From assembly GCF_001908375.1 (NCBI RefSeq), contig NZ_CP017241.1, positions 2,111,001-2,175,000 on the forward strand: a stretch of 64,000 nt of DNA, written 5' to 3'. Each line of letters opens with the position of its first letter. Position 1 is the stretch's first letter. Shown here one piece after another: positions 10,404-19,270 of this stretch. This stretch comes from Rhizobium etli 8C-3. Lineage in GTDB: Bacteria > Pseudomonadota > Alphaproteobacteria > Rhizobiales > Rhizobiaceae. The position numbers were made by a program, and so were the translations under genes. Below the pieces are notes generated by a model that searched no databases, was not told the DNA's origin, and saw nothing but the letters and a program-made list of their open reading frames with translations.

Positions 10404-11684
10404 ATGGTCCTGCAGCATAAACCGCACACTGAAAACCAGGGCTCCAGCCGCATCGGCATGGGATTTACGGAATTTGTCATAACCATTGCGATCATGACTG
10501 CCAGCATCGCCATGGCAATCGACAGCATGCTGCCGGCGCTTCCCGCCATCGGCCGCTCGCTGAGCGTGACGAGCACCAACGACGCACAACTGATCATCGG
10601 CGTCTTCTTCTTCGGCTTTGGTGTCTCGCAGATCGTCTTCGGCAGCCTCTCCGACACCTTCGGCCGCCGCCGCATCCTGCTCGGCGGCCTTGCCGTCTAC
10701 GTGCTGGCGATGTTCGGCGCGGCACTGATCGGCAGCTTCGAGATGCTGCTCGTCATGCGCTTCGTCCAGGGAATTGGTGGTGCCGCGGTGCGTATCACCA
10801 CGATGGCGATTGTCCGCGACTGCTTCGGCGGCCGCGAAATGGCTCGCGTCATGTCCTACGTGATGATCGTCTTCATGATCGTGCCGATCGTCGCGCCTTC
10901 CGTCGGCCAGCTGATCATCAGCTACGCCGACTGGCACTGGATCTTCATCCTGCTCGGCATCGTCGGCGCGATCCTCTTCCTCTGGGCGCTGCTGCGCCTT
11001 AAGGAGTCGCTGCCGGTCGATGAGCGCATCCCGCTCTCTGTCGGCTCGATCATCGATGGCTTCAGGACAGTTCTCACCAACCGCATCACCTGCGGCTATA
11101 TGATCGGGCTCACGATGTTCACGGGCGTAATCAGCGCCTATGTGATCTCCGTGCAGCAGGTTTTCGGTGAAGTCTACGGCCTGGGCGATTGGCTGCCGGT
11201 CGCCTTCGCGGCAACGGCAGGCGGCATTGCCATCGCCAATTTTGCCAACGGCTTCTTCGTGCGCACCTTTGGCATGCGCCGCATCTCGCACACCGCAATG
11301 ATCCTCTTTACGGTGATTTCGGCATTCGGTTACGTCATGGCGCTCGATGGCAATGTCAATTTCGCGTTGGATTACGCTCTGTTCTCCATTCTGCTGATGA
11401 TGTTTGCAGTCATCGCCACCAATTTCACGGCAATCAGCCTCGAACCGATGGGCAATCTTGCAGGCACGGCGACCGCCATCACCGGCTTCGTCTCGACCTC
11501 CGTCGGCGCGCTGCTCGGAGGAGGCGTCGGCCAGCTTTTCAATGGCACCGTCCAGCCGCTCTTTGCCGGCTTTGCGGTCTTCGGCACGATCAGCATTGTC
11601 GCCACGCTCTTTGCCGAAAAGGGCAAACTCTTCACCCACCCGGGCGACAGCCCGCAACCCGAGCCGGGTGCTGCGCATTTGTGA
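10404..11684 (+). CDS. Bcr/CflA-type MFS drug exporter (second of a tandem pair)
   Basis: A 426-residue 12-helix transporter with the same motifs as its upstream neighbour: AIDSMLPALPAIGRSL in helix 1, FGSLSDTFGRRRILLGG between helices 2 and 3, RFVQGIGGAAVRI in helix 4 and matching GTA(T/S)(A/S) segments in helix 11. Parallel segments such as RPFTARSILSGFQLVLTNRI and IPLSVGSIIDGFRTVLTNRI show it arose by tandem duplication. Both probably export drug-like compounds; heteromer formation is possible but not shown. Confidence 0.9.
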   Translation: MVLQHKPHTENQGSSRIGMGFTEFVITIAIMTASIAMAIDSMLPALPAIGRSLSVTSTNDAQLIIGVFFFGFGVSQIVFGSLSDTFGRRRILLGGLAVYVLAMFGAALIGSFEMLLVMRFVQGIGGAAVRITTMAIVRDCFGGREMARVMSYVMIVFMIVPIVAPSVGQLIISYADWHWIFILLGIVGAILFLWALLRLKESLPVDERIPLSVGSIIDGFRTVLTNRITCGYMIGLTMFTGVISAYVISVQQVFGEVYGLGDWLPVAFAATAGGIAIANFANGFFVRTFGMRRISHTAMILFTVISAFGYVMALDGNVNFALDYALFSILLMMFAVIATNFTAISLEPMGNLAGTATAITGFVSTSVGALLGGGVGQLFNGTVQPLFAGFAVFGTISIVATLFAEKGKLFTHPGDSPQPEPGAAHL

Positions 11685-11812
11685 AATCTGGCCGCGTCAG
11701 ACGCGGGCTGAGACATCATCGCGTTGAAAAATGACTGGCCGCGGGCCGGTAGGCCCCAGTCTTTGCCGGTACCGAACGGATCCCCAATATCAGCGGAACC
11801 GATCACAGCGGA

Positions 11813-12061
11813 TCATACAACATATTCCAGGTGCGCCTCGCTGGCGGCGACCAAAAACTTCTTGCGCACCTCAGCGGCCGGTGTCGCATCGTTGAAGGCA
11901 TCAAGACATGTGACCTCGGCGCGGTAAAGCGCCGGGCCATCGTGGATCGGCCATTCGGTGACCATCAGCTTGTAGGCATGGTGGACCGTTCTGACAACGC
12001 GAAAGCGCCCGCCGAGTTTGATCCTGACGGGCTGGAATTTGCCGATATCCTTTTTCCCCAT
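11813..12061 (-). CDS. DUF982 family protein
   Basis: An 82-residue protein of the DUF982 type, which is expanded in rhizobia. The pattern PIHDGPALYRAEVTCLDAFNDATPAAEVRKKFLVAASEA matches the family core (W-P...GP.h..A...C..A......AR..F..AA.EA). Function is unknown. The ATG at 12061 begins MGKKDIGKF; further upstream in-frame codons look non-coding. It is divergent from the small membrane peptide gene at 12269. Confidence 0.82.
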   Translation of the reverse strand: MGKKDIGKFQPVRIKLGGRFRVVRTVHHAYKLMVTEWPIHDGPALYRAEVTCLDAFNDATPAAEVRKKFLVAASEAHLEYVV

Positions 12062-12193
12062 GACGCAGTACCTCACGCAAAACATTCGACTCAACGAATC
12101 ACCTGGCGACTCGTTCCAGCGCAATCGCACGGGCAGCGAGCAAACTGACGGGCACGCCGCTCGCAATGATGCGGATGCCTTTTATGACGTTCT

Positions 12194-12208
12194 GTTCATC
12201 TGGCGTTC
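12194..12208. promoter_or_regulatory. Consensus alphaproteobacterial LexA (SOS) box
   Basis: GTTC (12194-12197), seven bases, GTTC (12205-12208): an exact match to the direct-repeat GTTC-N7-GTTC SOS box known from alphaproteobacteria. It lies eight bases upstream of the -35 of a promoter serving the small peptide gene at 12269. About two chance matches to these eight fixed bases are expected in 64 kb read on both strands, so position and context carry the argument. Confidence 0.55.
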
Positions 12209-12215
12209 ATATTTC

Positions 12216-12244
12216 TTGTGGCCATCGCCCTTTCGGGCTAGTCT
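12216..12244 (+). promoter_or_regulatory. Promoter of the small membrane peptide gene
   Basis: TTGTGG (12216-12221), 17-base spacer, TAGTCT (12239-12244). The predicted start of transcription near 12251 leaves an 18-base leader holding the ribosome binding site tggagcaagag before the ATG at 12269. Confidence 0.5.
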
Positions 12245-12268
12245 GCCCTGGCAACGATGGAGCAAGAG

Positions 12269-12397
12269 ATGATCAAGACCACCGTCGCGGCTTCTGTATT
12301 TGCCGCTTATGCCTTTGCGATGTTCGCAATCGCATCCCTTCCGCAAAACTCGCCCGGCATCCCGGTCGATCAGGTGACGACGAGTTCCACGAACTAA
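12269..12397 (+). CDS. 42-residue membrane peptide, possibly SOS-regulated
   Basis: A 42-codon gene with a strong ribosome binding site (GGAGCAAGAG) and a promoter and LexA-type box upstream. The product starts MIKTT, then has one hydrophobic segment (about residues 6-24, VAASVFAAYAFAMFAIASL), then a short polar tail ending DQVTTSSTN. There is a basic residue only at the N-terminus, so the tail should face the periplasm (or a signal peptide could be cleaved after IAS). Size, single helix and SOS box recall SidA of Caulobacter, a 29-residue SOS-induced inhibitor of division, but there is no evident sequence similarity. Function is inferred only from context. Confidence 0.6.
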   Translation: MIKTTVAASVFAAYAFAMFAIASLPQNSPGIPVDQVTTSSTN

Positions 12398-12417
12398 ACG
12401 CAGCCCGACGCGAAACA

Positions 12418-12435
12418 CCCCGCTTTGAAGCGGGG
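12418..12435 (+). terminator. Hairpin after the small peptide gene
   Basis: Stem CCCCGC (12418-12423) and GCGGGG (12430-12435) with loop tttgaa, 20 bases after the stop of the 42-residue peptide gene. There is no T-run, so termination is uncertain. Confidence 0.4.
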
Positions 12436-12520
12436 CGGTATCGTGATCAAATCAGCTTGGGAGGAAATATGTCTCTCCCTCTATGTCGGGCATTGATCGA
12501 GGCTTACGCCCCCCAAGGTC

Positions 12521-13345
12521 TCACACCGTGAAAACTTCCCGCCGCAGCAACTCCCACGACGCCTTGTCCGGAGCGACCAGCAACCCGCCGTCGACGTGAT
12601 GCGGCAGGTAAGCCGTTCCATCGAAACGCGCCGCATGGGCGCCTGCCTCCTGGCAGATCAGCGTTCCCGCCAGATGATCCCACGGCATCAGCTTGTTGTA
12701 CATCAGGTAATGCACGTGCCCCGACGCGAATGTCCTGTATTCATGCGCGGCGCAGCGGTAGTTCACGAGAAAGCGTACCTTTGCGAGATTCGAGAGGATT
12801 TCCGGACGCTTCTCTTTCGGCAGGTAGCCGGTCGACGCCATACCGACCATCTGTTCCAATGCCACCGGCGCTGCCACGGAAAGCCGCTCCGACTCGCCCT
12901 CCGGCCGTCGCAGCCAGGCGCCGCTCCCCTTCTCCGCCATCACCCAGTCGTCGCCCATGGGGTCGTAGATGATGCCCGCAACGGTTTCACCCCTCGACAC
13001 GACCGACGCCATGACGCCGAAGGCGGGAATGCCGGAAGCAAAATTGAAGGTGCCGTCGACCGGATCGACGACGATCGCAAGATCTGCTCCCTGCAGCTTG
13101 CCGAGCAGCGCAGGATCGGCAGCAACCGACTCCTCGCCGATGAAGACTGCACCCGGCCATCGTTTTGCCGCCTCAGCCTTCATCATCCGCTCAGCCTGCT
13201 CATCGGCTTCCGTTACCAGGTCAGTCGCCTCGGTCTTGACCCGTACGTCACCGCTGCCAAGCTTTCGGAAGCGCGGCAGTATCTCGGCCTTCGCCGCCCG
13301 CCTGAGGAGATCGCAGAGCGTCGTCACGTCAATTGTCGAAGTCAT
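12521..13345 (-). CDS. Inositol monophosphatase family phosphatase
   Basis: A 274-residue Mg2+-dependent phosphatase of the IMPase/FBPase/CysQ superfamily. Metal-binding motifs are complete: GEES (residues 70-73), DPVDGT (94-99) and WDHLAG near residue 222. VKTEATDLVTEADEQAE near the N-terminus is also typical. The substrate (inositol phosphate, histidinol phosphate, or another sugar phosphate) cannot be fixed from sequence alone. Upstream of it on the same strand is ttcA, 44 bases away, so the two may share a transcript. Confidence 0.88.
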   Translation of the reverse strand: MTSTIDVTTLCDLLRRAAKAEILPRFRKLGSGDVRVKTEATDLVTEADEQAERMMKAEAAKRWPGAVFIGEESVAADPALLGKLQGADLAIVVDPVDGTFNFASGIPAFGVMASVVSRGETVAGIIYDPMGDDWVMAEKGSGAWLRRPEGESERLSVAAPVALEQMVGMASTGYLPKEKRPEILSNLAKVRFLVNYRCAAHEYRTFASGHVHYLMYNKLMPWDHLAGTLICQEAGAHAARFDGTAYLPHHVDGGLLVAPDKASWELLRREVFTV

Positions 13346-13389
13346 CGCATGTCCTTATTTTGAGCGTAAGCCAGTTACGCGCTCTTCGG

Positions 13390-14259
13390 TTACGGCTCTG
13401 TGACCATCAGGGCGGAGAAATCGAAAAGCTTCGGATCGAGCAGGTGTGAGGGGTTCACATGCGCGAGCGCCCGCAGCATCGTGTCCTTGCGGCCCGGCAT
13501 GCGTCGCTCGATATCCGCAATCATATCCTTCATCGCATTGCGCTGCAGGCCGTCTTGCGAACCGCACAGATCGCAGGGGATGATTGGAAACTGCATGGCA
13601 GCCGCAAATTTCGCCATGTCGTCCTCGGCGCAATATGCAAGGGGCCTGAGCACCATGAGGTCGCCCTCGTCGTTGAGCAGCTTCGCCGGCATGGAGGCGA
13701 GACGCCCGCCATGGAAAAAGTTCATGAAGAAGGTCTCGAGGATATCCTCGCGGTGATGCCCGAGCACCAGGGCATCACAGCCCTCCTCCCGCGCGATGCG
13801 GTAAAGGTTGCCCCGGCGAAGACGAGAACAGAGCGAGCAGTATGTCCCGCCCTCCGGTACCTTCTCCTTCACGATCGAATAGGTATCCCGGTGTTCGATG
13901 CGGTGCTTCACGCCGATCTTCGTCAGATAATCCGGCAGGACATGCTTCGGAAAGTTCGGCTGGCCCTGGTCGAGGTTGCAGGCGATCAGCTCGACCGGCA
14001 GCAGTCCACGCCATTGCAAGTCGAGCAGCAGCGCCAGCAAACCGTAGGAATCCTTGCCACCGGAAATGCCGACCAGCCAGCGCTTCTGACCCTTCAGCAT
14101 GCCGAAATCGTCGAAGGCTTGGCGAACCTGCCGGAGCAGGCGCTTGCGCAGTTTGTTGAACGAGACGGAATGCGGGGCATCGGCAAAGAGCGTATGGCCG
14201 GTCACGCCGTCTTCGGCGGCCTGTCGGAATTCCTCATCGATGTTGGCTGCGATATTCAT
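13390..14259 (-). CDS. ttcA: tRNA 2-thiocytidine synthetase TtcA
   Basis: A 289-residue PP-loop ATPase that thiolates cytidine 32 of some tRNAs using an iron-sulfur cluster. The PP-loop SGGKDS is at 66-71. CxxC pairs are present at C141/C144 ([11 protein letters not shown]) and C229/C232 (CDLCGSQ), the cluster ligands of the family. [20 protein letters not shown] is also diagnostic. I choose ATG 14259, which has ggag about ten bases upstream, over a GTG four codons earlier. Confidence 0.95.
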   Translation of the reverse strand: MNIAANIDEEFRQAAEDGVTGHTLFADAPHSVSFNKLRKRLLRQVRQAFDDFGMLKGQKRWLVGISGGKDSYGLLALLLDLQWRGLLPVELIACNLDQGQPNFPKHVLPDYLTKIGVKHRIEHRDTYSIVKEKVPEGGTYCSLCSRLRRGNLYRIAREEGCDALVLGHHREDILETFFMNFFHGGRLASMPAKLLNDEGDLMVLRPLAYCAEDDMAKFAAAMQFPIIPCDLCGSQDGLQRNAMKDMIADIERRMPGRKDTMLRALAHVNPSHLLDPKLFDFSALMVTEP

Positions 14260-14315
14260 CGTCCTACCCACTCCAATAATTCTGCCTTAGCAGAAAGCCT
14301 GGCGTCAACGAAGCA

Positions 14316-15245
14316 TCAATCGCCGAAAACCGACCAGCCTGTGCGCGCTGCAAGCATTTCCAGCGCAACGGCCCCAAGCTGCGAATTGCCCACCTTGTTC
14401 AAACCTGGCGACCAGGCGGCGATAGAGGCGACCCCCGGGGCAACGGCGAAGATGCCGCCGCCGACGCCGCTCTTGCCGGGAAGGCCGACATGATAGGCGA
14501 AATCGCCCGAGCCGTCGTAATGGCCACAGGTCAGCATCAGAGCATTGATGCGCCGCGCACGCTTCGGCGACACGACCGAATGGCCGGTCATGGGATTGCT
14601 GCCGCGGGCTGCAAGGAACAGCCCGGCCTTTGCTAGTTGCTTGCAACTCATAGAGAGCGCGCATTGATGGAAATACACGCCAAGCACATGTTCGACCGGA
14701 TGATCGATGTTCTTGTAGGCGCGCATGAAATTGGCGAGCGCGAAATTCCGGTATCCGGTCTGCGTCTCCGAGCGCGCCACCTTCTCGTCGATCGTTACCG
14801 ATTCGTCGTCGGCGAGATAGCGAACGAAGCGCAGCAGCTCACCTATCGCTTCGCGCGGCGCATGACCTGCCATCACGACGTCGGTGACAGCGATTGCCCC
14901 TGCATTGATGAAGGGATTGCGCGGGATTCCATGCTCATGCTCGAGCTGGACAATAGAATTGAAGGCTGAACCGGAAGGCTCGCGCCCGACGCGCTTCCAG
15001 AGTCCCTCGCCGACCTTGCCGAGCGCTAAGGTCAGCATGAAGACCTTGGAAATGCTCTGGATGGAGAACGGCACGTCGGCATCGCCTGCGCGGTAGATCT
15101 TGCCGTCGACCGTCACGACCGCCATGCCGAACTGGTTAGGATCGATCTTTGCAAGCTCGGGGATATAGTCTGCGACCTTGCCCTCGCCGATACGGGGCGC
15201 CAGCTCCTTGTAGATGCTGTCGAGGACGGCCTGCAAATCTACCAT
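14316..15245 (-). CDS. glsA: Glutaminase
   Basis: A 309-residue glutaminase of the serine beta-lactamase-like fold that hydrolyses glutamine to glutamate and ammonia. The catalytic Ser-x-x-Lys is in SIQSISKVF (Ser64, Lys67). Other family blocks are [43 protein letters not shown] and [18 protein letters not shown]. Length fits the GlsA/YneH class. It starts at an ATG with ctctggagag upstream, only 18 bases after the rpsD terminator hairpin. Confidence 0.96.
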   Translation of the reverse strand: MVDLQAVLDSIYKELAPRIGEGKVADYIPELAKIDPNQFGMAVVTVDGKIYRAGDADVPFSIQSISKVFMLTLALGKVGEGLWKRVGREPSGSAFNSIVQLEHEHGIPRNPFINAGAIAVTDVVMAGHAPREAIGELLRFVRYLADDESVTIDEKVARSETQTGYRNFALANFMRAYKNIDHPVEHVLGVYFHQCALSMSCKQLAKAGLFLAARGSNPMTGHSVVSPKRARRINALMLTCGHYDGSGDFAYHVGLPGKSGVGGGIFAVAPGVASIAAWSPGLNKVGNSQLGAVALEMLAARTGWSVFGD

Positions 15246-15262
15246 GGCTTCTCTCCAGAGAA

Positions 15263-15290
15263 CAAAAAAGCCGCCCAGCAGGCGGCTTTT
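15263..15290 (-). terminator. rpsD terminator
   Basis: Stem AAGCCGCC/GGCGGCTT (arms at 15268-15275 and 15280-15287) with a TTTTTT tract on the minus strand, placed 27 bases after the rpsD stop and just before glsA. Read-through would feed glsA. Confidence 0.85.
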
Positions 15291-15316
15291 CCGTATGCGA
15301 AAACGCCTCGCGTTGA

Positions 15317-15934
15317 TTAACGCGAATAGAATTCGACCACCAGATGCGGCTCCATGACGACCGGATAGGGAACGTCGGAGAGCGAAGGAACGCGGGCGAA
15401 AGTCGCAACCATCTTGTTGTGATCAACTTCGATGTACTCCGGAACGTCGCGCTCAGCGAGGCCGACGGATTCCAGGACGGTCACGAGCTGCTTCGACTTC
15501 TGGCGAACCTCGATGACGTCGCCGGCCTTGCAACGGTAGGAACCGATATTGACGCGAACCCCGTTCACAGTCACGTGGCCGTGGTTCACGAACTGGCGGG
15601 CAGCGAAAACGGTCGGAACGAACTTGGCGCGATAGACGATCGCGTCGAGACGGGACTCCAGAAGACCGATCAGGTTTTCCGAGGTGTCACCCTTGCGGCG
15701 GTTGGCTTCGTCGAAGATCGCGCGGAACTGCTTCTCGCGCAGGTCGCCGTAGTAACCCTTCAGCTTCTGCTTGGCGCGCAGCTGCACACCGAAGTCCGAA
15801 AGCTTACCCTTGCGGCGCTGGCCATGCTGGCCCGGGCCGTATTCGCGGCGGTTCACCGGGGATTTCGGACGGCCCCAGATGTTTTCGCCCATACGGCGGT
15901 CAATCTTGTACTTGGACGATTCGCGCTTGCTCAT
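15317..15934 (-). CDS. rpsD: 30S ribosomal protein S4
   Basis: A 205-residue primary rRNA-binding protein that nucleates assembly of the 30S body and, in many bacteria, represses its own operon. It has the alphaproteobacterial start [22 protein letters not shown], the S4 RNA-binding domain around [32 protein letters not shown], and the end VVEFYSR. The start at 15934 has aaaggaa just upstream. It is monocistronic here rather than part of the alpha operon, as is usual in rhizobia. Confidence 0.98.
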   Translation of the reverse strand: MSKRESSKYKIDRRMGENIWGRPKSPVNRREYGPGQHGQRRKGKLSDFGVQLRAKQKLKGYYGDLREKQFRAIFDEANRRKGDTSENLIGLLESRLDAIVYRAKFVPTVFAARQFVNHGHVTVNGVRVNIGSYRCKAGDVIEVRQKSKQLVTVLESVGLAERDVPEYIEVDHNKMVATFARVPSLSDVPYPVVMEPHLVVEFYSR

Positions 15935-16414
15935 CGTATTTCCTTTCAGAGTGTTAGGACGGTTCTTTACAAAACCGCGCGAAGGAAACACGCCCTCCTT
16001 TGGCCTTCTTTCGAAAGCCCGACAGGACTATCCCATTACGCGAACAGGACAAATCCACGGGACATGTCAAATGAAACACCGGACATTGCTGCCCGGTGCA
16101 CGCGGTCTTTAGGGGCTCGCCATAAAAATGTCAACAGCGGAGGCACGTTAAGGGATATGGCGTTTATCGCTATATTCAGCAGTCCATTGATCGCTAGCGC
16201 GAACGTCACATCGGTGGATCGAAAACTCCCAGGACAATTGGACGATATTGTGAATTGTCCGCCTGATGTTTGGCAATGCGAGCCGAACTAGAAGCTCATC
16301 GAAGATATGAGTTCTGACCGTGCCGGTAATATGACCTTGTAACGTTCGACCGACGCATCACCGAGCCCGTCCGGCGATGGCAAGGCCTTTATCTGTCAAA
16401 AAGTCAGCTGTGGG
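15935..16414. other. Gap upstream of rpsD
   Basis: This 480-base stretch holds the rpsD promoter and a leader of about 165 bases. Near 16157-16291 there is a plus-strand 44-codon frame with a hydrophobic start (MAFIAIFSSPLIASANVTS), but only a weak ribosome binding site, so I do not call it a gene. The rest is empty as far as I can see. Confidence 0.5.
16106..16134 (-). promoter_or_regulatory. rpsD promoter
   Basis: On the minus strand TTGACA (complement of 16129-16134), a 17-base spacer and TAAAGA (complement of 16106-16111) make a near-consensus sigma-70 promoter pointing at rpsD. Confidence 0.7.
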
Positions 16415-17905
16415 TTATTCCGCCGCCTGTCGCGCATCATCAGGCGCATTCGCATCGCCCGGCGCAGTCTGGCAGTTCATATCCGGGAAAGCTACGATGC
16501 GCTTACCCGCGAAATCCGTGTGCACGACGATCGTACCCTGTTCCTCGAAATAGCCAAGTAGGCGCCTGGCCCTGCGAGCCGAATGTGTGCCGTAGGCGCG
16601 CGCTATGCGGGCGTCGGATGGGCAAGGCTCGCCGCAGACCGCGGCCTTGGCCAGCATCAGGAACACGCCCTGCAGATCGTCGGTCACGCCGGTTGAAAGC
16701 GACAGCGCCGTCGCCCAGGTTCCCGTCCCGGCCGTTGCGGCATCGACGCCCGACCGCGAGATTGCCACGTGCCGGCGGAACTCCGGCAGCGACATCGGTG
16801 GCCCGGGCATGCGGCGCATGCGCAGCCGCACCAGGAATTCCTGATAGAGTACCGAATCCGTCCGGAAGCTCGAAGCCGGATCGTCGAGGATTTCCCGAAG
16901 CACGGCCGTAAGCCGTTCCTCGCGCTCCTCGGCGGTGAGATCCGGATGGTTTGCACGCGCCTCGGCCGGCACTGCCGTCGCAGCGGGCGCGGAACGCGAA
17001 AGTTCTGCCAGAATGTCCGTCGTCGGCCGCGGCGCCGGTGTCGCCCGGCGCATGACTGGTCTCTGGAATTCCTCAGGATCAGGCGTAAAGATCAGATCCT
17101 CGACATCCCGCGGGGCATCGGGCAGTGGCATCAGCTTCGGGCTCGACGAACGCGCCGACGTTTCCACGGCACCGATCTGGATGGGCAGCGGACGGCGCGA
17201 GAGTGCCGGACCGAGGGCCACGAAGTTGCCGCGCTTCAGATCGCGGAACATTTCCGCCTGGCGCCGGTCCATGCCGAGAAGATCGGCGGCACGGGCCATG
17301 TCGATGTCGAGGAAGGTACGGCCCATCAGGAAGTTCGAGGCTTCCGCCGCAACGTTCTTCGCAAGTTTCGCAAGGCGCTGCGTGGCAATCACGCCCGCCA
17401 GCCCCCGTTTGCGGCCACGGCACATCAGGTTCGTCATGGCGCCCAGCGACATCTTGCGGGCGTCTTCGGAAACATCGCCACCGACCGAAGGGGCAAACAT
17501 CTGAGCCTCGTCGACGACGACGAGCACCGGGTACCAGTATTCGCGATCGGCATCGAACATACCGTTAAGAAAAGCGGCCGCAGCGCGCATCTGCTGCTCG
17601 ATGTCGAGGCCTTCCAGCGTCAGGACGCAGGAAACGCGATGCTGGCGGATACGGTTGGCAATGCCGGCAAGCTCAGCTTCGGTCCGCTCGCCATCGACGA
17701 CGACATGGCCGAATCGGTCGCTGAGCGTGACGAAGTCGCCTTCCGGATCGATGATGACCTGTTGGACCCACTGCGCGGACTGTTCAAGCAGCCGTCGCAG
17801 CAGATGCGACTTACCGGAGCCAGAATTGCCCTGAACGAGAAGGCGGGTCGCCAGAAGCTCCTCGATATCGAGCGTCGCCGGGGTGTTCCCTGACGCCATT
17901 CCCAT
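16415..17905 (-). CDS. HerA/DUF87-type ATPase with C-terminal winged-helix-like region
   Basis: A 496-residue (from ATG 17905) P-loop ATPase of the HerA/FtsK group. Walker A is QGNSGSGKSHLL in the first 40 residues, Walker B is VLVVVDEAQMFAPS, and a sensor-like segment IATQRLAKLAKNVAAEASNFLMGRTFL follows. The C-terminal third is proline/alanine-rich and then has a region (SDARIARAYGTHSARRARRLL, followed by IVVHTDFAGKRIVAFPD) that looks like a winged helix. No NurA nuclease is encoded nearby. It may be a DNA-translocating or DNA-repair ATPase; the role is unproven. A TTG six codons upstream is an alternative start. Confidence 0.75.
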   Translation of the reverse strand: MGMASGNTPATLDIEELLATRLLVQGNSGSGKSHLLRRLLEQSAQWVQQVIIDPEGDFVTLSDRFGHVVVDGERTEAELAGIANRIRQHRVSCVLTLEGLDIEQQMRAAAAFLNGMFDADREYWYPVLVVVDEAQMFAPSVGGDVSEDARKMSLGAMTNLMCRGRKRGLAGVIATQRLAKLAKNVAAEASNFLMGRTFLDIDMARAADLLGMDRRQAEMFRDLKRGNFVALGPALSRRPLPIQIGAVETSARSSSPKLMPLPDAPRDVEDLIFTPDPEEFQRPVMRRATPAPRPTTDILAELSRSAPAATAVPAEARANHPDLTAEEREERLTAVLREILDDPASSFRTDSVLYQEFLVRLRMRRMPGPPMSLPEFRRHVAISRSGVDAATAGTGTWATALSLSTGVTDDLQGVFLMLAKAAVCGEPCPSDARIARAYGTHSARRARRLLGYFEEQGTIVVHTDFAGKRIVAFPDMNCQTAPGDANAPDDARQAAE

Positions 17906-18073
17906 ATCGATACCAACCTGCAAAGCAATGACCTATTCAGATGAGACTCAATGATACGAAGCGCCATTGTCTTGAAACGGCGCACTTCGGTCTATCAAAG
18001 ATTTCCGCGGATTTCGCCCACACGATTGCGAAACCCACAGCGAATGCGGATCGTCCCCAACGCGGTCTGGCGC

Positions 18074-18400
18074 TCATCGCCGGGCCGGCTTCCTAGGCTG
18101 CGCATGCGCCCATGCCATGCGCAATGCATTTTCGAGATCCTCCCCGCCCAGCCGCGACAGTTCGGCGGCGGTCCAGCCCCGCCTGCCCCATGCGTTCGGC
18201 ACCGGCGAGAAGGCATCTGGTAACATCATGCACTTGAATTGCTGTTCGTCGGGCGTGAAATTGAAGTTCGCCGTCCGGCCGTCGGCACTGAGCGTGACGT
18301 AGATCCGGGCGACCTTGAACGCCATTCGATCGAAATGCGGGGCCACGACCGTGCCTTCCAGTGATAGCGCGATGCGCCGCAAGTCCTCGCCCGTCGCCAT
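18074..18400 (-). CDS. MmcQ/YjbR family protein
   Basis: A 108-residue protein of the YjbR/MmcQ fold (CyaY-like). Typical features are LRRIALSLEGTVVAPHFDRMAFKVARIYVTL near the N-terminus and a later PNAWGRRGWTAAELSRLGGEDLENALRMAW. It is often annotated as DNA-binding, but the function is not established. The ATG at 18400 is chosen because the conserved region begins at once. It is encoded 66 bases downstream of murI on the same strand. Confidence 0.85.
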   Translation of the reverse strand: MATGEDLRRIALSLEGTVVAPHFDRMAFKVARIYVTLSADGRTANFNFTPDEQQFKCMMLPDAFSPVPNAWGRRGWTAAELSRLGGEDLENALRMAWAHAQPRKPARR

Positions 18401-18466
18401 GTCACGCCTACCTTCGACATTGATCCGCACGTGCCCAGTACCTATCACGATTGAGTACCGGAAGCG

Positions 18467-19270
18467 TCACCTGACTTTCAGCCCGAAACCCTGCATCAAG
18501 CGTGTCGTGGAGAAATCCGGATTGCCGGTGGTAAAGACCGCAAAGTCGAAATCGTCGGGGTGAACGGAATCGGCCACCTGCGGCACAAGGCTTCGCGCCC
18601 GCCTAGCGATTGCCTCCGCCGGATCAAGCCAATCCACGGGCCATGGCGCCAGCCTCCGGAAAAGATTCGCCATGAAGGGATAATGCGTGCAGGCAAGTAC
18701 GACGATGTCCGTCTTGCGGCCGTCCTTTTCGACAAAGCATTGGTCGATCTCCGTCATGACGGCCTCGTCCGAGACGGCATCACCGCGGATATAGGCCTCC
18801 GCCATGCGCGCCAGGTTTTCCGAGCCGACGAGGCGTACATGGCATTGCTGTGCGAAGGACTGGATCAGATCGCGCGTATAGGCGCGTTTGACCGTACCGG
18901 GCGTAGCAAGCACGGAGACGAGCCCGGATCGCGTCCGCTCGGCGGCGGGCTTGATCGCAGGCACAGTACCGACGAAGGTCGTCTGGGGAAAGGCTGCGCG
19001 TAGATCGGCACCGACCAGCGTGAAGGCCGTATTGCAGGCGATGACGCAGACTTCCGGATCATACTGGCCAAGAAGCCTGCCAAAAAGCGTGATGATACGC
19101 TCCTTCAGCGCCTGCTCTTCCCAGCCCCCATAAGGAAATCCCGCATCATCGGCGATGTAGATGAAGCCGCGTTCCGGCATCAGCACACGGGCTTCGCGGA
19201 GCACGGTGAGCCCCCCGATGCCGGAATCGAAGATCAAAACCGGTTTCAGCTCATTCGCCGCTGATGTCAT
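18467..19270 (-). CDS. murI: Glutamate racemase
   Basis: A 267-residue racemase that makes D-glutamate for peptidoglycan. Both catalytic cysteines are present: VIACNTAF (Cys79) and VLACTHYPF (Cys194). The N-terminal [14 protein letters not shown] and the [12 protein letters not shown] motif are diagnostic. The start overlaps the end of trmJ by 20 bases, so the two are translated from one message. A longer upstream frame has no support. Confidence 0.95.
   Translation of the reverse strand: MTSAANELKPVLIFDSGIGGLTVLREARVLMPERGFIYIADDAGFPYGGWEEQALKERIITLFGRLLGQYDPEVCVIACNTAFTLVGADLRAAFPQTTFVGTVPAIKPAAERTRSGLVSVLATPGTVKRAYTRDLIQSFAQQCHVRLVGSENLARMAEAYIRGDAVSDEAVMTEIDQCFVEKDGRKTDIVVLACTHYPFMANLFRRLAPWPVDWLDPAEAIARRARSLVPQVADSVHPDDFDFAVFTTGNPDFSTTRLMQGFGLKVR

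Noticed and set aside
10074..11678. A 534-codon minus-strand frame opposite the second MFS gene
   Set aside because: Shadow of the MFS gene; its His/Asp/Arg-rich composition is typical of an antisense reading.
16157..16291. A 44-codon frame with hydrophobic start upstream of rpsD
   Set aside because: Weak ribosome binding site, no promoter and it overlaps no conserved feature; evidence is insufficient.
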